DNA from: Bacteroidota bacterium
GTDB lineage: Bacteria; Bacteroidota; Bacteroidia; Bacteroidales; Porphyromonadaceae
NCBI GenBank assembly: GCA_023396255.1
Contig: JAEWWU010000004.1
Span: 1-64,000, forward strand
Direction of reading: 5' to 3'
Length of the DNA stretch: 64,000 nt
Position 1 is the stretch's first letter. Each line of letters begins with the position of its first letter. The notes beneath the pieces are model-generated. The model saw only the letters and a list, made by a program, of their open reading frames with translations. It was not told the origin of the DNA and searched no databases. This document shows, one piece after another, positions 59,226 through 64,000 of the stretch. The position numbers were made by a program, and so were the translations under genes.

Positions 59226-62084
59226 ATGAAAAAACAAAACAGTCTTACGGATGGAGTCATCTGCATTAGGGGAGCCAAAGTGCACAACCTGAAAAATATT
59301 GATGTAGATATCCCTCGCCACCAACTCACGGTTATTACCGGATTAAGTGGAAGTGGCAAATCGTCTTTGGCTTTCGACACCATACTTGCCGAAGGTCAAC
59401 GCAGATATATAGACACTTTTTCGGTCTATGCGCGCAGTTTTATCAGCAATGGCAAATCGAATAGGCCGGATGTAGAAAGTATCGAAGGTTTAAGCCCCGT
59501 TGTGGCTATCGACCAAAAGACTACCTCCAACAATCCTCGCTCTACTGTCGGTACTGTTACGGAAATATACGACTTTCTGCGTCTTCTTTATGCCCGTGTT
59601 GCAACACCCCATTCCTACATATCGGGAAAAGCTATGCAACGCTACTCTCAAGAAGAGGTAATAAGCTACATAATAGAGAACTATAAGAGCAGAAAAGTAA
59701 ACATTCTTGCTCCCATCGTTATAGACAGAAAAGGGCACTATAGAGAACTTTTTGAACAATACCGCAAGAAAGGTTTTCTACAAGTTTTCATTGATGGAAA
59801 GATTGAAGACCTTGCCCCCGGAATGAAGGTCAATCGTTATCAAAAACACTACATAGCCGTGGTGATTGACAAAATGAATATTGAAGGAACAAATCTTTCA
59901 CGCATAACGGAGGCCGTACAATTGGCTTTTAAGGTTAGTGATGGAATTGTGGACATACACGATCGTGACTCACTTGAGCTAACTCACTTGAGCCGCAAGT
60001 TGATGGACGTAGAAAACGGGATCTCTTATCCAGATCCTACCCCTGCCGATTTTTCTTTCAACACTCCCCGAGGGTATTGTCCCCACTGTAAGGGGTTAGG
60101 GCATATTTATGACGCTGACCCTGATAAGTTATTTCCAAACAAAGAAGTTTCCATCAAACAAGGAGGTATAGCTCCATTGGGTAAGTTCAAAAAAAATGTC
60201 ATCTTTGAGACCATTTCCCAAATATTGGAGAAGTACGACCACATTTCTCTAGATACCCCCATTGAACAAATACCGCCGGAGTGCATTGAAGAGCTTCTTT
60301 ATGGAGAAGAAGGCGATGAGCAAAAACAAAACAACGACTTCTTGGGAGTAGCTGCATACATAGCTTCCTTGGCTAACGAAGAAGATGCCCCAACTGATAT
60401 CCAGCGATGGGCCAAACAATATATGTCTTATGTTGTATGTCCTACTTGCAAAGGGAGTAGGCTCAACGCCATTGCCACTCACTACAAACTGGGAGGCCAT
60501 AACATTCACCAGTTGTGCTCATTGGACATTGATCAATTGCGCAATACCACTCAGCACCTTCTGTGTGAACTTTCTCCCAATCAGCAAAAAGTCGGGAGTG
60601 AGATTCTCAAAGAAATTTCTCAACGGTTGACATTCTTGATTGACATCGGGTTGGGATATTTGAACCTCAATAGGAGTACCGGTTCTCTTTCTGGAGGGGA
60701 AGCACAGCGCATTAGGCTGGCTACTCAAATCGGCACCGGATTGGTAGAGGTCTTGTATATACTGGATGAACCCGGAATAGGTCTGCACCAAAGAGACAAT
60801 CGCAAACTTATAGACTCTTTACACAAACTACGCGATGCTCAAAATACCATTTTGGTGGTAGAGCACGACAGAGATATGATGTTGTCCGCTGACTACATCA
60901 TAGATATGGGACCGGGAGCAGGAAGACTTGGAGGGCATATTGTGTTCGCCGGAACCCCCAGTGAATTGAGCCAAGGGAACAGCCTTACAACAGACTATCT
61001 AACCAACAAAAGATGTATTCCTATGCCCCCTCAAACCAGAGCCATAGTACCGGAAAATGCCATAACCTTATGGGGCGCAAAGGGAAACAATCTTCGAGGA
61101 GTTGATATTTCTATTCCTTTGGGTACTTTCGTTTGCGTTACCGGAGTTTCGGGTAGTGGAAAGTCGTCCCTCATCAATGGGACATTGGTTCCCATCCTGA
61201 TGCAAAAGTTGTACCACAGTAAACAAGAACCACTGCCTTACTCTAACATAGAGGGTACAGAAAAGATTGATAAGGTAGTGGTGGTAGATCAATCTCCACT
61301 GGGGCGCACACTTCGAAGCAACCCTGCCACCTATACTGGATTGTTCACAGAAATTCGCAGCTTATATACTCAAACTCCGGAAAGCAAGGCTCGAGGGTAT
61401 AAGCCGGGACGATTTTCTTTTAACGTAAAAGGCGGACGATGCGAAAACTGTGCCGGAAATGGATATAAAAAAATCTCTATGAACTATCTCCCTGATGTAA
61501 TCATTCCTTGTGAAGAGTGTAGTGGGAAACGGTACAATAGAGAGACATTGGAGGTGCGATACAAGGGTAAAAGTATTGCCGATGTTCTAGATATGACCAT
61601 CAACCAAGCTGCTGAATTTTTTGAACACATTCCCTCTATGTACAAAAAACTCAAAACCTTACAACACGTAGGATTGGGATATATCAAACTGGGGCAATCT
61701 TCCTCCACGTTGTCCGGAGGAGAAAATCAGCGTATAAAGTTGGCATCCGAATTAGCTCGGAAAGACACAGGAAATACATTCTACATCTTAGACGAACCCA
61801 CCACCGGGCTACATTTCGAAGATATCCGCGTCCTGCTCAGTTTGGTAAATGAATTGATTGAAAAAGGCAATACTGTACTCATCATAGAACACAATTTAGA
61901 TGTTATAAAGAGTGCGGACTATATTATCGATATGGGACCCGATGGGGGACGCAACGGAGGAGAAGTTGTCTTTACCGGAACCGTTCAAGAAATGATACGA
62001 CCCAATAATACCTATAGAGGTTACACTGCCCAATACCTCCGAGAAGAGATTGCTCGCAGTTTTGATCCAAAGACAACAGAATAG
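59226..62084 (+). CDS. uvrA: Excinuclease ABC subunit A
   Basis: 952 residues with two ABC ATPase halves. The first Walker A is GLSGSGKSS; the second is GVSGSGKSS. Signature motifs are SLSGGEAQRI and TLSGGENQRI. Zinc fingers: CPHCKGLGHI with CPTCKGSR, and CENCAGNGY with CEECSGKRYN. The insertion domain between them is intact. It recognises DNA damage with UvrB in nucleotide excision repair. Its ATG abuts the pepT stop codon, so it is in the same transcript. Confidence 0.97.
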   Translation: MKKQNSLTDGVICIRGAKVHNLKNIDVDIPRHQLTVITGLSGSGKSSLAFDTILAEGQRRYIDTFSVYARSFISNGKSNRPDVESIEGLSPVVAIDQKTTSNNPRSTVGTVTEIYDFLRLLYARVATPHSYISGKAMQRYSQEEVISYIIENYKSRKVNILAPIVIDRKGHYRELFEQYRKKGFLQVFIDGKIEDLAPGMKVNRYQKHYIAVVIDKMNIEGTNLSRITEAVQLAFKVSDGIVDIHDRDSLELTHLSRKLMDVENGISYPDPTPADFSFNTPRGYCPHCKGLGHIYDADPDKLFPNKEVSIKQGGIAPLGKFKKNVIFETISQILEKYDHISLDTPIEQIPPECIEELLYGEEGDEQKQNNDFLGVAAYIASLANEEDAPTDIQRWAKQYMSYVVCPTCKGSRLNAIATHYKLGGHNIHQLCSLDIDQLRNTTQHLLCELSPNQQKVGSEILKEISQRLTFLIDIGLGYLNLNRSTGSLSGGEAQRIRLATQIGTGLVEVLYILDEPGIGLHQRDNRKLIDSLHKLRDAQNTILVVEHDRDMMLSADYIIDMGPGAGRLGGHIVFAGTPSELSQGNSLTTDYLTNKRCIPMPPQTRAIVPENAITLWGAKGNNLRGVDISIPLGTFVCVTGVSGSGKSSLINGTLVPILMQKLYHSKQEPLPYSNIEGTEKIDKVVVVDQSPLGRTLRSNPATYTGLFTEIRSLYTQTPESKARGYKPGRFSFNVKGGRCENCAGNGYKKISMNYLPDVIIPCEECSGKRYNRETLEVRYKGKSIADVLDMTINQAAEFFEHIPSMYKKLKTLQHVGLGYIKLGQSSSTLSGGENQRIKLASELARKDTGNTFYILDEPTTGLHFEDIRVLLSLVNELIEKGNTVLIIEHNLDVIKSADYIIDMGPDGGRNGGEVVFTGTVQEMIRPNNTYRGYTAQYLREEIARSFDPKTTE

Positions 62085-62131
62085 GAGTAGGAACAGAGAA
62101 TAGCAAACAATGTAATAAAGACTTTATAATT

Positions 62132-62980
62132 ATGAAATATATCGGAGCTCACGTTAGTGCCTCTGGAGGGGTGGAAAACGCTCCCCTTAATGCTCAAGCA
62201 ATTGGAGCCAAGGCCTTTGCTTTATTTGTAAAAAACCAACGCCAATGGACAGCCCCGCCTTTATCCGATAGAAGTATTGCTCTATTTATTGAAAGGTGTC
62301 AACAAGCCAATATACAGCCAAAGCATATCCTTCCCCACGACAGCTACTTAATCAATATGGGTAATCCCTCCGAAGAAGCTCGTCTCAAAAGCATCAATGC
62401 TTTCATCGATGAAATGGAACGATGCAATCAACTGGGACTACAACTTCTCAATTTTCACCCAGGAAGTCACCTCAACCAAATTAGCGAAGAGGAGTGTCTA
62501 GATTTTATTGCCCAAGGAGTAAACAAAGCATTGGACATAGTCCCCAACGTTACAGCAGTCATAGAAAACGTTGCCGGACAGGGAAGCAATGTTGGTTACA
62601 CCTTCGAGCAATTGAATTATCTCATTTCTCGTATCAACGACAAAACGAGAGTGGGTGTCTGTCTCGACACCGCACACACCCTCGCTTCTGGGTACGAAAT
62701 TCGCACCCAAGAGACCTACAACGAAACCTTACAACACTTCGATGATGTTGTTGGTATTCAGTATCTCAAAGCAATTCACCTCAACGACTCTAAGAAAGAA
62801 TTGGGATCTCGAGTAGACAGACACGAAAGTATGGGAATGGGCGTAATGGGAATGACTCTCTTTTCTTCTCTTATGAAAGATCCTAGAATGAACAACATTC
62901 CCATCATATTGGAGACTCCTTTGCCTGAGTTGTGGAGCCAAGAAATAAGCCAACTGTATGATATGCCCGGGGCTAAGTAA
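62132..62980 (+). CDS. nfo: Endonuclease IV (AP endonuclease)
   Basis: 282 residues, the usual Nfo length. Motifs: YIGAHVSASGGVENAP at the start, LPHDSYLINMG, LNFHPGSH, AVIENVAGQG, CLDTAHTLASGY, AIHLNDSKKELGSRVDRHE and ILETPLPE. These carry the His/Glu/Asp ligands of the trinuclear zinc site. It nicks DNA 5' of abasic sites. It lies 47 bp downstream of uvrA, so excision repair and AP-site repair genes are together. Confidence 0.97.
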   Translation: MKYIGAHVSASGGVENAPLNAQAIGAKAFALFVKNQRQWTAPPLSDRSIALFIERCQQANIQPKHILPHDSYLINMGNPSEEARLKSINAFIDEMERCNQLGLQLLNFHPGSHLNQISEEECLDFIAQGVNKALDIVPNVTAVIENVAGQGSNVGYTFEQLNYLISRINDKTRVGVCLDTAHTLASGYEIRTQETYNETLQHFDDVVGIQYLKAIHLNDSKKELGSRVDRHESMGMGVMGMTLFSSLMKDPRMNNIPIILETPLPELWSQEISQLYDMPGAK

Positions 62981-63022
62981 CCCAACCAAGGGAACTATTT
63001 CTGTTGCTCCGTACATTATTGT

Positions 63023-63030
63023 TACCTTTG
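63023..63030 (+). promoter_or_regulatory. Promoter -7 box of the DUF3256 gene
   Basis: TACCTTTG, 37 bp upstream of the preferred ATG at 63068. Confidence 0.6.
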
Positions 63031-63067
63031 TGCGCAAATTGTAGCAAGATTGTCAAAAGGATCTTTT

Positions 63068-63730
63068 ATGAAAAGAAAAACACTTCAGTTGTTCATCGGG
63101 CTGCTGTTCGTCTGCCTTTTCCCTGTTTTTGCAGAAGGGCAATCGCTTGCGTTTTTACTCAAAAGCATTCCTCAGAATATTATTCCAAGTTTGGGTAAAA
63201 ACTATACCTCCGAAGAGTGGGTTTCTTTTCTCGAAGCATACAAAGAAGGCAGTGCTTCCTCTTTCAACTTGTCAGATTTCAATGTTATTGTCCTCAACTC
63301 GGAAGCCATTCGAATTCAAGTTGGTTCCGATGTGACGCATACCTTAGCTCTGGTTGCAGAGTCTGACGTAATTTGCTTGGTAACTTCAGTTATCTCGCCT
63401 CCCATATCCGTTTCTTTTCTTCGGTTTTTCGATACTCAATGGAACTCTTTAGGGGATGAATACAGTTTGCCCCCTCTTTCCCTAACCGACCTCATTTCGG
63501 ACAAGCAAACCATTCCTCCTCACGAATATGATTTTTTGTCAGAAACGGTAGCCTCAATCCCAATTTCGTACCAATTGGAAAAACAGCATAGCAAGTGGTG
63601 TCTAAAAATGACATTAACCCCCGACGGAATACTTCCCATAGAAACCATTGAGAGGTTACAACAGTACTTGACAACGGATAGAGCCTTGCTCTTTTCTTTT
63701 GGGAGAAAGAAAATCAATCGAATCAACTAA
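63068..63730 (+). CDS. DUF3256 family secreted protein
   Basis: 220 residues from the ATG at 63068 (MKRKTLQLF), giving a standard signal peptide (~1-24, FAEGQ); an ATG at 63050 adds six residues. The body resembles DUF3256, a Bacteroidales family: AFLLKSIPQNIIPSLGKNY, then THTLALVAESDVICLVTSV and SFLRFFDTQWNSLGD. It is predicted periplasmic. The function of the family is unknown. It precedes a membrane-anchored coiled-coil gene by 15 bp, and the pair may form an envelope unit. Confidence 0.75.
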   Translation: MKRKTLQLFIGLLFVCLFPVFAEGQSLAFLLKSIPQNIIPSLGKNYTSEEWVSFLEAYKEGSASSFNLSDFNVIVLNSEAIRIQVGSDVTHTLALVAESDVICLVTSVISPPISVSFLRFFDTQWNSLGDEYSLPPLSLTDLISDKQTIPPHEYDFLSETVASIPISYQLEKQHSKWCLKMTLTPDGILPIETIERLQQYLTTDRALLFSFGRKKINRIN

Positions 63731-63745
63731 GACTTTTTTGGAATT

Positions 63746-64000
63746 GTGAACAGAACAAAAATTATATCCATCGTATCCATTGTCGTTTTTGTTATTGCAA
63801 TAGGGATTACTGGGTTTGTTTTGATACAAAACAGAGCTCTTAAACAGGAACAGAGAGCATTTGCCGAAGAGGAAAAAGGGAGGATGCAAGAAGAACTGAC
63901 CCAACTATCCGAAGATTATGAAGCTCAGTTAAATAAGCTCAATGAGCAACGAGAATTTACGCTTACGTTTGCCAATGACTCACTTTTACAGCAATTAGAA
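63746..64000 (+). CDS. Membrane-anchored coiled-coil protein, cut by window end
   Basis: Starts with GTG at 63746 (VNRTKIISIVS...) and is open for 85 codons to the window edge. One membrane helix (about residues 5-27) is followed by a Glu/Gln/Leu-rich predicted coiled coil (EEEKGRMQEELTQL, YEAQLNKLNEQ). It is anchored in the inner membrane facing the periplasm. The rest of the protein, and so its family, is not visible. GTG is chosen because no ATG precedes the helix. Confidence 0.65.
   Translation, partial: MNRTKIISIVSIVVFVIAIGITGFVLIQNRALKQEQRAFAEEEKGRMQEELTQLSEDYEAQLNKLNEQREFTLTFANDSLLQQLE

Noticed and set aside
1..64000. CRISPR array
   Set aside because: I saw no regularly spaced identical repeats with unique spacers; the repeat clusters found are degenerate and mixed in orientation.

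Overview
The window is chromosomal DNA from a Bacteroidetes bacterium, most likely a Porphyromonas or close relative. The evidence is: promoters with the Bacteroidetes -7 box TAnnTTTG (usually TATCTTTG or TACCTTTG), SusC-like TonB-dependent proteins with CarboxypepD_reg-like N-termini, DUF4295 and DUF3256 proteins, a type IX secretion (T9SS) C-terminal sorting domain, and carboxynorspermidine decarboxylase. Species assignment is inference.

Positions 1-3.5 kb are an AT-rich accessory segment. A leftward three-gene cassette encodes a WYL-domain regulator, a protein with a uracil-DNA-glycosylase-like domain, and a DNPH1-like deoxynucleotide N-hydrolase. Next to it lie an internally deleted tyrosine-recombinase remnant and a cluster of short TTCCCT repeats. 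The cassette promoter and a second leftward promoter at the window edge share the same operator-like inverted repeat with identical spacing to the -7 box. This is the best candidate here for an undescribed system: a WYL-controlled multi-operon island acting on (possibly modified) DNA bases and nucleotides.

From 3.6 to 26 kb the window is mostly housekeeping: thiol peroxidase and a thioredoxin-like lipoprotein; ftsH-cdsA-TonB-dependent receptor; tRNA-Asp; a SlyD-type isomerase; aroC; malate dehydrogenase; three adjacent lipoproteins sharing a C-terminal module; two tRNA-Leu genes; a large transglutaminase-like protein; and nadK divergent from pdxJ-exbB-exbD-tonB-DJ-1 across a palindromic double promoter.

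From 26 to 47 kb come a large TonB-dependent outer-membrane protein, a dGTPase, a repeat- and palindrome-bearing intergenic region, a K+/H+ antiporter, the nspC-ftsY-rimO-(HU-like/LysM-like) operon, a T9SS cargo protein, purL-dprA-glycosyltransferase, a HAD phosphatase, a probable structured small RNA with its own promoter, and the ribosomal operon rpmB-rpmG-DUF4295.

From 47 to 64 kb come another outer-membrane barrel protein, the operon cysS-glycosyltransferase-yfhO-TPR/OmpA-like lipoprotein, then pepT-uvrA-nfo, a DUF3256 protein and the start of a membrane-anchored coiled-coil protein cut by the window edge. DNA and nucleotide maintenance recurs (dgt, dprA, uvrA, nfo, purL), but outside the first 3 kb these genes are ordinary core genes.
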